From contig NC_135504.1 in assembly GCF_052857255.1 (NCBI RefSeq), positions 147,834,121 through 147,898,120 on the forward strand: 64,000 nucleotides of DNA, read 5' to 3'. The stretch comes from Amblyomma americanum. Taxonomy: Eukaryota; Arthropoda; Arachnida; Ixodida; Ixodidae. The position numbers were made by a program, and so were the translations under genes. How positions within the stretch are numbered: the first letter of the stretch is position 1; every line of letters begins with the position of its first letter. Of this stretch, positions 22,779 through 35,127 are shown one piece after another. The notes beneath the pieces are model-generated. The model did not search any database. It was not told the origin of the DNA and saw only the letters and a list, made by a program, of their open reading frames with translations.

Positions 22779-25700
22779 ACGCGTATCAGAGGAAGACTTG
22801 TAAAACCGATGTGTTCAGATCTTGCTCGTTTCGGTCTAAAACAGCTTGTTTCGTTGTATTAAGCACGAATACATGCTCTTAGCGCAGTTATAAGAGAAAA
22901 CGTTTCGACGCGTATCACATGGACACTTGTAAAACCGATGTGTTTAGATCTAGCTCATCTCGGTCTAAAACAGCTAGTTTCGTTGTATTAAGCAAGAATA
23001 CATGCTTTTCGCGCAGTTATAAGAGAAAAAGTTCTGACGCGTATTAGAGGGACTTGGAAAACCGATGTGTTCAGATTTAGCTCATCTCGGTCTAAAACAG
23101 CTTGTTTCGTTGTATTAAGCACGAATACATGTTTTCGCGCAGTTATAAGAGAAAAAGTTTTGACGCGTTTCACAGGGACACTTGTAAAACCGATGTGTTC
23201 AGATTTAGCTCGTATCGGTCTAAAACAACTTGTTTCGTTGTATTAAGCAAGAATACAATGCTTTTCGCGCAGTTATAGGAGAAAAAGTTTTGACGCGTTT
23301 CACAGGGACACTTGTAAAACCGATGTGTTCAGATTTAGCTCGTTTCGGTCTAAAACAACTTGTTTCGTTGTATTAAGAACGAATACATGCTTTTCGCGCA
23401 GTTATAAGAGAAAAAGTTTTGACGCGTGCCACAGGGACACTTGTAAAACCGATGTGTTCAGATTTAGCTCATCTCGGTCTAAAACAGCTAGTTTCGTTGT
23501 ATTAAGCACGAATACATGCTTTTCGCGCAGTTATAAGAGAAAAAGGTTTGACGCGTATCACATGGACACTTGTAAAACCGATGTGTTCAGATCTAGCTCT
23601 TTTTGGTCTAAAACAGCTTGTTTCGTTGTATTAAGCACGAATACATGCTGTTCGCGCAGTTATAAGAGAAAAAGTTTTGACGCGTGTCACAGGGACACTT
23701 GTAAAACCGATGTGTTCAGATTTAGCTCATCTCGGTCTAAACAGCTAGTCTCGTTGTATTAAGCAAGAATACATGCTTTTCGCGCAGTTATAAGAGAAAA
23801 AGTTCTGACGCGTGTCACAGGGACACTTGTAAAACCGATGTGTTCAGATTTAGCTCGTTTCAGTCTAAAACAACTTGTTTCGTTGTATTAAGCATGAATA
23901 CATGCTTTTCGCGCAGTTATAAGAGAAAAAGTTTTGACGCGTATCACGTGGATACTTGTAAAACCGATGTGTTTAGATATAGCTTGTTTTGGTATAAAAC
24001 AGCTTGTTTCGTTGTTTTAAGCACGAATACGTGCTTTTCGCGTAGTTATAGAAGAAAAAGTTTTGACGCGTATTAGAGGGACTTGTAAAACCGATGTGTT
24101 CAGATTTAGCTCATCTCGGTCTAAAACAGCTTGTTTCGTTGTATTAAGCACGAATACATGCTTTTCGCGCAGTTATAAGAGAAAAAGTTTTGACGCGTAT
24201 CACATGGACACTTGTAAAACCGACGTGTTCAGATCTAGCTCGTTTTGGTCTAAAACAGCTTGCTTCGTTGTATTAAGCACGAATACATGCTTTTCGCGCA
24301 GTTATAAGAGAAAAAGTTTTGACGCGTGTCACAGGGACACTTGTAAAACCGATGTGTTCAGATTTAGCTCATCTCGGTCTAAAACAGCTAGTTTCGTTGT
24401 ATTAAGCACGAATACATGCTTTTCGCGCAGTTATAGGAGAAAAAGTTTTGACGCGTATCAGAGGAACACTTGTAAAACCGATGTGTTGTGATTTAGCTCG
24501 TTTCGGTCAAAAACAGCTTGTTTCGTTGTATTAAGCACGAATACATGCTTTTCGCGCAGTTATAAGAGAAAAAGTTTTGACGCGTATCGGAGGAACACTT
24601 GTAAAACCGATGTGTTGTGATTTAGCTCGTTTCGGTCTAAAACAGCTTGTTTCGTTGTATTAAGGAAGAATACATGCTTTTTGCGCAGTTATAAGAGAAA
24701 AAGTTTTGACGCGTGTCACAGGGACACTTGTAAAACCGATGTGTTCAGATTTACCTCGTTTCGGTCTAAAACAGCTTGTTTCGTTGGATTAAGCACGAAT
24801 ACATGCTTTTCGCGCAGCTATAAGTGAAAAAGTTTTGGCGCGTTTCACATGGACACTTGTAAAACCGATGTGTTCAGATCTAGCTCGTTTTGGTCTAAAA
24901 CAGCTTGTTTCGTTGTATTAAGCACGAACACAATCTTTTCGCGCAGTTATTAGAGAAAAAGTTTTGACGCGTATCACATGGACACTTTTAAAACCGATGT
25001 GTTCAGATTTAGCTCGTTTCGGTCTAAAACAGCTAGTTTCGTTGAATTAAGCACGAATACATGCTTTTCGCGCAGTTATAAGAGAAAAAGTTTTGACGCG
25101 TATCAGAGGAACACTTGTAAAACCGATGTGTAGTGATTTAGCTCGTTTCGGTCTAAAACAGCTTGTTTCGTTGTATTAAGGAAGAATACATACTTTTCGC
25201 GCAGTTATAAGAGAAAAAGTTTTGACGCGTGTCACAGGGACACTTGTAAAACCGATGTGTTCAGATTTAGCTCGTTTCGGTCTAAAACAACTTGTTTCGT
25301 TGTATTAAGCAAGAATACGTGCTTTTCGCGTAGTTATAGAAGAAAAAGTTCTGACGCGTATTAGAAGGACTTGTAAAACCGATGTGTTCAGATTTAGCTC
25401 ATCTCGGTCTAAAACAGCTTGTTTTGTTGTATTAAGCACGAATACATGCTTTTCGCGCAGTTATAAGAGAAATGTTTTGACGCGTATCAGAGGAAGACTT
25501 GTAAAACCGATGTGTTCAGATCTAGCTCGTTTCGGTCTAAAACAGCTTGTTTCGTTGTATTAATCACGAATACATGCTTTTAGCGCAGTTATAAGAGAAA
25601 AAGTTTTGACGCGTATTTGAGGGACTTGTAAAACCGATGTGTTCAGATTTAGCTCATCTCGGTCTAAAACAGCTTGTTTCGTTGTATTAAGCACGAATAC

Positions 25701-26765
25701 ATGCTTTTCGCGCAGTTATAAGAGAAAAAGTTTTGACGCCTATCACATGGACACTTGTAAAACCTATGTGTTCAGATCTAGCTCGTTTTGGTCTAAAACA
25801 GCTTGTTTCTTTGTATTAAGCAAGAATACATGCTTTTCGCGCAGTTATAAGAGAAAAAGTTTTGACGCGTTTCACAGGGACACTGTAAAACCGATGTGTT
25901 CAGATTTAGCTCGTTTCGGTCTAAAACAACTTGTTTCGTTGTATTAAGCACGAATACATGCTTTTCGCGCAGTTATAAGAGAAAAAGTTTTGACGCGTAT
26001 CACGTGGATACTTGTAAACCCGATGTGTTCAGATCTAGCTCGTTTTGGTCTAAAACAGCTTGTTTCGTTGTATTAAGCAAGAATACATGCTTTTCGCGCA
26101 GTTATAAGAGAAAAAGTTTTGACGCGTGTCACAGGGACACTTGTAAAACCGATGTGTTCTGATTTAGCTCATCTCGGTCTAAAACAGCTAGTTTCGTTGT
26201 ATTAAGCACTAATACATGCTTTTCGCGCAGTTATAAGAGAAAAAGTTTTGACGCGTATCAGAGGAACACATGTAAAACCGATGTGTTGTGATTTAGCTCG
26301 TGTCGGTCTAAAACAGCTTGTTTCGTTGTATTAAGCACGAATACATGCTTTTCGCGCAGTTATAAGAGAAAAAGTTTTGACGCGTGCCACAGGGACACTT
26401 GTAAAACCGGTGTTCAGATTTACCTCGTTTCGGACTAAAACAGCTTGTTTCGTTGGATTAAGCACAAATACATGCTTTTCGCGCAGTTATAAGAGAAAAA
26501 AGTTTTGACGCGTATCACATGGACACATTTAAAACCGATGTTTTCAGATTTAGCTTGTTTCGGTCTAAAACAGCTTGTTTCGTTGTATTAAGCAAGAATA
26601 CATGCTTTTCGCGCAGTTATAAGAGAAAAAGATTTGACGCGTTTCACAGGGACACTTGTAAAACCGATGTGTTCAGATTTAGCTCGTTTCGGTCTAAAAC
26701 AACTTGTTTCGTTGTATTAAACACGAATACATGCTTTTCGCGCAGTTATAAGAGAAAAAGTTTTG
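22779..26765. repeat. 3,987-bp higher-order repeat, copy 1 (31 monomers)
   Basis: It starts with a full block L (22,779-24,065) and continues for about 21 more monomers to the next L start. Landmarks include CAGCTATAAGTGAAAAAG (24,817), CACGAACACAATC (24,923), TGTGTAGTGATTTAGC (25,127), CACTGTAAAACC with a 1-bp loss (25,882) and GTAAACCCGATG (26,014). The same landmarks occur 3,987-3,988 bp downstream in copy 2. Confidence 0.9.
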
Positions 26766-29700
26766 ACGCGTATCAGAGGAAGACTTGTAAAACCGATGTG
26801 TTCAGATCTAGCTCGTTTCGGTCTAAAACAGCTTGTTTCGTTGTATTAAGCACGAATACATGCTCTTAGCGCAGTTATAAGAGAAAACGTTTCGACGCGT
26901 ATCACATGGACACTTGTAAAACCGATGTGTTTAGATCTAGCTCATCTCGGTCTAAAACAGCTAGTTTCGTTGTATTAAGCAAGAATACATGCTTTTCGCG
27001 CAGTTATAAGAGAAAAAGTTCTGACGCGTATTAGAGGGACTTGTAAAACCGATGTGTTCAGATTTAGCTCATCTCGGTCTAAAACAGCTTGTTTCGTTGT
27101 ATTAAGCACGAATACATGTTTTCGCGCAGTTATAAGAGAAAAAGTTTTGACGCGTTTCACAGGGACACTTGTAAAACCGATGTGTTCAGATTTAGCTCGT
27201 ATCGGTCTAAAACAACTTGTTTCGTTGTATTAAGCAAGAATACAATGCTTTTCGCGCAGTTATAGGAGAAAAAGTTTTGACGCGTTTCACAGGGACACTT
27301 GTAAAACCGATGTGTTCAGATTTAGCTCGTTTCGGTCTAAAACAACTTGTTTCGTTGTATTAAGAACGAATACATGCTTTTCGCGCAGTTATAAGAGAAA
27401 AAGTTTTGACGCGTGCCACAGGGACACTTGTAAAACCGATGTGTTCAGATTTAGCTCATCTCGGTCTAAAACAGCTAGTTTCGTTGTATTAAGCACGAAT
27501 ACATGCTTTTCGCGCAGTTATAAGAGAAAAAGGTTTGACGCGTATCACATGGACACTTGTAAAACCGATGTGTTCAGATCTAGCTCTTTTTGGTCTAAAA
27601 CAGCTTGTTTCGTTGTATTAAGCACGAATACATGCTGTTCGCGCAGTTATAAGAGAAAAAGTTTTGACGCGTGTCACAGGGACACTTGTAAAACCGATGT
27701 GTTCAGATTTAGCTCATCTCGGTCTAAACAGCTAGTCTCGTTGTATTAAGCAAGAATACATGCTTTTCGCGCAGTTATAAGAGAAAAAGTTCTGACGCGT
27801 GTCACAGGGACACTTGTAAAACCGATGTGTTCAGATTTAGCTCGTTTCAGTCTAAAACAACTTGTTTCGTTGTATTAAGCATGAATACATGCTTTTCGCG
27901 CAGTTATAAGAGAAAAAGTTTTGACGCGTATCACGTGGATACTTGTAAAACCGATGTGTTTAGATATAGCTTGTTTTGGTATAAAACAGCTTGTTTCGTT
28001 GTTTTAAGCACGAATACGTGCTTTTCGCGTAGTTATAGAAGAAAAAGTTTTGACGCGTATTAGAGGGACTTGTAAAACCGATGTGTTCAGATTTAGCTCA
28101 TCTCGGTCTAAAACAGCTTGTTTCGTTGTATTAAGCACGAATACATGCTTTTCGCGCAGTTATAAGAGAAAAAGTTTTGACGCGTATCACATGGACACTT
28201 GTAAAACCGACGTGTTCAGATCTAGCTCGTTTTGGTCTAAAACAGCTTGCTTCGTTGTATTAAGCACGAATACATGCTTTTCGCGCAGTTATAAGAGAAA
28301 AAGTTTTGACGCGTGTCACAGGGACACTTGTAAAACCGATGTGTTCAGATTTAGCTCATCTCGGTCTAAAACAGCTAGTTTCGTTGTATTAAGCACGAAT
28401 ACATGCTTTTCGCGCAGTTATAGGAGAAAAAGTTTTGACGCGTATCAGAGGAACACTTGTAAAACCGATGTGTTGTGATTTAGCTCGTTTCGGTCAAAAA
28501 ACAGCTTGTTTCGTTGTATTAAGCACGAATACATGCTTTTCGCGCAGTTATAAGAGAAAAAGTTTTGACGCGTATCGGAGGAACACTTGTAAAACCGATG
28601 TGTTGTGATTTAGCTCGTTTCGGTCTAAAACAGCTTGTTTCGTTGTATTAAGGAAGAATACATGCTTTTTGCGCAGTTATAAGAGAAAAAGTTTTGACGC
28701 GTGTCACAGGGACACTTGTAAAACCGATGTGTTCAGATTTACCTCGTTTCGGTCTAAAACAGCTTGTTTCGTTGGATTAAGCACGAATACATGCTTTTCG
28801 CGCAGCTATAAGTGAAAAAGTTTTGGCGCGTTTCACATGGACACTTGTAAAACCGATGTGTTCAGATCTAGCTCGTTTTGGTCTAAAACAGCTTGTTTCG
28901 TTGTATTAAGCACGAACACAATCTTTTCGCGCAGTTATTAGAGAAAAAGTTTTGACGCGTATCACATGGACACTTTTAAAACCGATGTGTTCAGATTTAG
29001 CTCGTTTCGGTCTAAAACAGCTAGTTTCGTTGAATTAAGCACGAATACATGCTTTTCGCGCAGTTATAAGAGAAAAAGTTTTGACGCGTATCAGAGGAAC
29101 ACTTGTAAAACCGATGTGTAGTGATTTAGCTCGTTTCGGTCTAAAACAGCTTGTTTCGTTGTATTAAGGAAGAATACATACTTTTCGCGCAGTTATAAGA
29201 GAAAAAGTTTTGACGCGTGTCACAGGGACACTTGTAAAACCGATGTGTTCAGATTTAGCTCGTTTCGGTCTAAAACAACTTGTTTCGTTGTATTAAGCAA
29301 GAATACGTGCTTTTCGCGTAGTTATAGAAGAAAAAGTTCTGACGCGTATTAGAAGGACTTGTAAAACCGATGTGTTCAGATTTAGCTCATCTCGGTCTAA
29401 AACAGCTTGTTTTGTTGTATTAAGCACGAATACATGCTTTTCGCGCAGTTATAAGAGAAATGTTTTGACGCGTATCAGAGGAAGACTTGTAAAACCGATG
29501 TGTTCAGATCTAGCTCGTTTCGGTCTAAAACAGCTTGTTTCGTTGTATTAATCACGAATACATGCTTTTAGCGCAGTTATAAGAGAAAAAGTTTTGACGC
29601 GTATTTGAGGGACTTGTAAAACCGATGTGTTCAGATTTAGCTCATCTCGGTCTAAAACAGCTTGTTTCGTTGTATTAAGCACGAATACATGCTTTTCGCG

Positions 29701-30624
29701 CAGTTATAAGAGAAAAAGTTTTGACGCCTATCACATGGACACTTGTAAAACCTATGTGTTCAGATCTAGCTCGTTTTGGTCTAAAACAGCTTGTTTCTTT
29801 GTATTAAGCAAGAATACATGCTTTTCGCGCAGTTATAAGAGAAAAAGTTTTGACGCGTTTCACAGGGACACTGTAAAACCGATGTGTTCAGATTTAGCTC
29901 GTTTCGGTCTAAAACAACTTGTTTCGTTGTATTAAGCACGAATACATGCTTTTCGCGCAGTTATAAGAGAAAAAGTTTTGACGCGTATCACGTGGATACT
30001 TGTAAACCCGATGTGTTCAGATCTAGCTCGTTTTGGTCTAAAACAGCTTGTTTCGTTGTATTAAGCAAGAATACATGCTTTTCGCGCAGTTATAAGAGAA
30101 AAAGTTTTGACGCGTATCAGAGGAACACATGTAAAACCGATGTGTTGTGATTTAGCTCGTGTCGGTCTAAAACAGCTTGTTTCGTTGTATTAAGCACGAA
30201 TACATGCTTTTCGCGCAGTTATAAGAGAAAAAGTTTTGACGCGTGCCACAGGGACACTTGTAAAACCGGTGTTCAGATTTACCTCGTTTCGGACTAAAAC
30301 AGCTTGTTTCGTTGGATTAAGCACAAATACATGCTTTTCGCGCAGTTATAAGAGAAAAAAGTTTTGACGCGTATCACATGGACACATTTAAAACCGATGT
30401 TTTCAGATTTAGCTTGTTTCGGTCTAAAACAGCTTGTTTCGTTGTATTAAGCAAGAATACATGCTTTTCGCGCAGTTATAAGAGAAAAAGATTTGACGCG
30501 TTTCACAGGGACACTTGTAAAACCGATGTGTTCAGATTTAGCTCGTTTCGGTCTAAAACAACTTGTTTCGTTGTATTAAACACGAATACATGCTTTTCGC
30601 GCAGTTATAAGAGAAAAAGTTTTG
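26766..30624. repeat. 3,859-bp higher-order repeat, copy 2 (30 monomers)
   Basis: It is collinear with 22,779-26,765 and starts with a full block L (26,766-28,052). It has one monomer fewer: near 30,110 the unit after GTAAACCCGATG leads straight to ATCAGAGGAACACATG, skipping the GTGTCACAGGG/CAGCTAGTTTCG unit. It has one extra A at GTCAAAAAACAG (28,492-28,503). Confidence 0.9.
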
Positions 30625-33600
30625 ACGCGTATCAGAGGAAGACTTGTAAAACCGATGTGTTCAGATCTAGCTCGTTTCGGTCTAAAACAGCTTGTTTCGT
30701 TGTATTAAGCACGAATACATGCTCTTAGCGCAGTTATAAGAGAAAACGTTTCGACGCGTATCACATGGACACTTGTAAAACCGATGTGTTTAGATCTAGC
30801 TCATCTCGGTCTAAAACAGCTAGTTTCGTTGTATTAAGCAAGAATACATGCTTTTCGCGCAGTTATAAGAGAAAAAGTTCTGACGCGTATTAGAGGGACT
30901 TGTAAAACCGATGTGTTCAGATTTAGCTCATCTCGGTCTAAAACAGCTTGTTTCGTTGTATTAAGCACGAATACATGTTTTCGCGCAGTTATAAGAGAAA
31001 AAGTTTTGACGCGTTTCACAGGGACACTTGTAAAACCGATGTGTTCAGATTTAGCTCGTATCGGTCTAAAACAACTTGTTTCGTTGTATTAAGCAAGAAT
31101 ACAATGCTTTTCGCGCAGTTATAGGAGAAAAAGTTTTGACGCGTTTCACAGGGACACTTGTAAAACCGATGTGTTCAGATTTAGCTCGTTTCGGTCTAAA
31201 ACAACTTGTTTCGTTGTATTAAGAACGAATACATGCTTTTCGCGCAGTTATAGGAGAAAAAGTTTTGACGCGTGCCACAGGGACACTTGTAAAACCGATG
31301 TGTTCAGATTTAGCTCATCTCGGTCTAAAACAGCTAGTTTCGTTGTATTAAGCACGAATACATGCTTTTCGCGCAGTTATAAGAGAAAAAGGTTTGACGC
31401 GTATCACATGGACACTTGTAAAACCGATGTGTTCAGATCTAGCTCGTTTTGGTCTAAAACAGCTTGTTTCGTTGTATAAGCACGAATACATGCTGTTCGC
31501 GCAGTTATAAGAGAAAAAGTTTTGACGCGTGTCACAGGGACACTTGTAAAACCGATGTGTTCAGATTTAGCTCATCTCGGTCTAAACAGCTAGTCTCGTT
31601 GTATTAAGCAAGAATACATGCTTTTCGCGCAGTTATAAGAGAAAAAGTTCTGACGCGTGTCACAGGGACACTTGTAAAACCGATGTGTTCAGATTTAGCT
31701 CGTTTCGGTCTAAAACAACTTGTTTCGTTGTATTAAGCATGAATACATGCTTTTCGCGCAGTTATAAGAGAAAAAGTTTTGACGCGTATCACGTGGATAC
31801 TTGTAAAACCGATGTGTTTAGATATAGCTTGTTTTGGTATAAAACAGCTTGTTTCGTTGTTTTAAGCACGAATACGTGCTTTTCGCGTAGTTATAGAAGA
31901 AAAAGTTTTGACGCGTATTAGAGGGACTTGTAAAACCGATGTGTTCAGATTTAGCTCATCTCGGTCTAAAACAGCTTGTTTCGTTGTATTAAGCAAGAAT
32001 ACATGCTTTTCGCGCAGTTATAAGATAAAACGATTTGACGCGTATCAGAGGAACACTTGTAAAACCGATGTGTTGTGATTTAGCTCGTTTCGGTCTAAAA
32101 CAGCTTGTTTCGTTGTATTAAGCACGAATACATGCTTTTCGCGCAGTTATAAGAGAAAAAATTTTGACGCGTTTCACAGGGACACTTGTAAAACCGATGT
32201 GTTCAGATTTAGCTCGTTTCGGTTTAAAACAACTTTTTTTGTTGTATTAAGCGCGAATACATGCTTTTCGCGCAGTTATAAGAGAAAAAGTTTTGACGCG
32301 TATCAGAGGAACACTTGTAAGACCGATATGTTGTGATTTAGCTCGTTTCGGTCTAAAACAGCTTGTTTCGTTGTATTATGCAAGAATACATGCTTTTCGC
32401 GCAGTTATAAGAGAAAAAGTTTTGACGCGTGTCACAGGGACACTTGTAAAACCGATGTGTTCAGATTTACCTCGTTTCGGACTAACACAGCTTGTTTCGT
32501 TGGATTAAGCACGAATACATGCTTTTCGCGCAGTTATAAGAGAAAAAAGTTTTGACGCGTATCACATGGACACATTTCAAACCGATGTGTCCAGATTTAG
32601 CTCGATTCGGTCTAAAACAGCTTGTTTCGTTGTATTAAGCACGAATACATGCTTTTCGCGCAGTTATAAGAGAAAAAGTTTTGACGCGTATCACATGGAC
32701 ACTTGTAAAACCGATGTGTTCAGATTTAGCTCGTTTCGGTCTAAAACAACTTGTTTCGTTGTATTAAGCACGAATACATGCTTTTCGCGCAGTTATAAGA
32801 GAAAAAGTTTTGACGCGTTTCACAGGGACACTTGTGAAACCGATGTGTTTAGATATAGCTCGTTTCGGTCTAAAACAGCTTGTTTCGTTGTATTAAGCAA
32901 GAATACATGCTTTTCGCGCAGTTATAAGAGAAAAAGTTTTGACGCGTGTCACAGGGACACTTGTAAAACCGGTGTTCAGATTTACCTTGTTTCGGACTAA
33001 AACAGCTTGTTTCGTTGGATTAAACACGATTACATGCTTTTCGCGCAGTTATAAGAGAAAAAAGTTTTGACGCGTATCACATGGACACTTGTAAAACCGA
33101 TGTGTTCAGATTTATCTCGTTTCGGTCTAAAACAACTTGTTTCGTTGTATTAAGCACGAATACACGCTTTTAGCGCAGTTATAAGAGAAAAAGTTTTGAC
33201 GCGTATCACATGGACACTTGTAAAACCGGTGTTCAGATTTACCTCGTTTCGGACAAAAACAGCTTGTTTCGTTGGATTAAGCACGAATACATGCATTTTG
33301 CGCAGTTATAAGAGAAAAAAGCTTTGACGCGTATCACATGGACACATTGAAAACCGATGTTTTCAGATTTAGCTCGTTTCGGTCTAAAACAGCTTGTTTC
33401 GTTGTATTAAGCAAGAATACATGCTTTTCGCGCAGTTATAAGAGAAAAAGATTTGACGCGTTTCACAGGGACACTTGTAAAACCGATGTGTTCAGATTTA
33501 GCTCGTTTCGGTCTAAAACAACTTGTTTCGTTGTATTAAGCACGAATACATGCTTTTCGCGCAGTTATAAGAGAAAAAGTTTTGACGCGTGTCACAGGGA

Positions 33601-33840
33601 CACTTGTAAAACCGATGTGTTTAGATATAGCTCGTTTTGGTATAAAACAGCTTGTTTCGTTGTTTTAAGCAAGAATACGTGCTTTTCGCGTAGTTATAGA
33701 AGAAAAGGTTCTGAGGCGTATTACAGGGACTTGTAAAACCGATGTGTTCAGATTTAGCTCATCTAGGTCTAAAACAGCTTGTTTCGTTGTATTAAGCACG
33801 AATACATGCTTTTCGCGCAGTTATAAGAGAAAAAGTTTTG
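30625..33840. repeat. 3,216-bp chimeric higher-order repeat (25 monomers)
   Basis: The first part is block L (30,625-31,910; 1,286 bp, with a private 1-bp loss TTGTATAAGC near 31,478). After one TATTAGAGGGACTTG unit the order switches, near 31,990, to that of 6,135-7,983 at offset about 25,857 (ATAAGATAAAACGATTTG, GTAAGACCGATATG, CATTTCAAACCG). It is thus a recombinant of the two left-domain arrangements. It differs from 6,135-7,983 at a few sites, such as GTTTAGATATAGC against GTTAAATATAGC. Confidence 0.85.
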
Positions 33841-35127
33841 ACGCGTATCAGAGGAAGAGTTGTAAAACCGATGTGTTCAGATCTAGCTCGTTTCGGTCTA
33901 AAACAGCTTGTTTCATTGTATTAATCACGAATACATGCTCTTAGCGCAGTTATAAGAGAAAAAGTTTTGACGCGTGTCACAGGGACATTTGTAAAACCGA
34001 TGTGTTCAGATTTACCTCGTTTCGGTCTAAAACAGCTAGTTTCGTTGTATTAAGCAAGAATACATGCTTTTCGCGCAGTTATAAGAGAAAAAGTTCTGAC
34101 GCGTATTAGAGGGAATTGTAAAACCGATGTGTTCAGATTTAGCTCATCTCGGTCTAAAACAGCTTGTTTCGTTGTATTAAGCACGAATACATGTTTTCGC
34201 GCAGTTATAAGAGAAAAAGTTTTGACCCGTTTCACAGGGACACTTGTAAAACCGATGTGTTCAGATTTAGCTCGTATCGGTCTAAAACAACTTGTTTCGT
34301 TGTATTAAGCAAGAATACAATGCTTTTCGCGCAGTTATAGGAGAAAAAGTTTTGACGCGTTTCACAGGGACACTTGTAAAACCGATGTGTTCAGATTTAG
34401 CTCGTTTCGGTCTAAAACAACTTGTTTCGTTGTATTAAGAACGAATACATGCTTTTCGCGCAGTTATAGGAGAAAAAGTTTTGACGCGTGCCACAGGGAC
34501 ACTTGTAAAACCGATGTGTTCAGATTTAGCTCATCTCGGTCTAAAACAGCTAGTTTCGTTGTATTAAGCACGAATACATGCTTTTCGCGCAGTTATAAGA
34601 GAAAAAGGTTTGACGCGTATCACATGGACACTTGTAAAACCGATGTGTTCAGATCTAGCTCGTTTTGGTCTAAAACAGCTTGTTTCGTTGTATTAAGCAC
34701 GAATACATGCTGTTCGCGCAGTTATAAGAGAAAAAGTTTTGACGCGTGTCACAGGGACACTTGTAAAACCGATGTGTTCAGATTTAGCTCATCTCGGTCT
34801 AAACAGCTAGTCTCGTTGTATTAAGCAAGAATACATGCTTTTCGCGCAGTTATAAGAGAAAAAGTTCTGACGCGTGTCACAGGGACACTTGTAAAACCGA
34901 TGTGTTCAGATTTAGCTCGTTTCGGTCTAAAACAACTTGTTTCGTTGTATTAAGCATGAATACATGCTTTTCGCGCAGTTATAAGAGAAAAAGTTTTGAC
35001 GCGTATCACGTGGATACTTGTAAAACCGATGTGTTTAGATATAGCTTGTTTTGGTATAAAACAGCTTGTTTCGTTGTTTTAAGCACGAATACGTGCTTTT
35101 CGCGTAGTTATAGAAGAAAAAGTTTTG
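33841..35127. repeat. Block L, last copy, with hybrid start
   Basis: This is 1,287 bp and collinear with the other L blocks from unit 3 on. Units 1 and 2 are instead of the 7,984 type: GAGGAAGAGTTG with TTAATCACG, then GTGTCACAGGGACATTTG with TTACCTCG, and unit 3 opens GAGGGAATTG as at 8,256. The switch to the L sequence lies before ATACATGTTTTCG at about 34,190. No ATACATGTTTTCG unit was seen further right. Confidence 0.82.
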
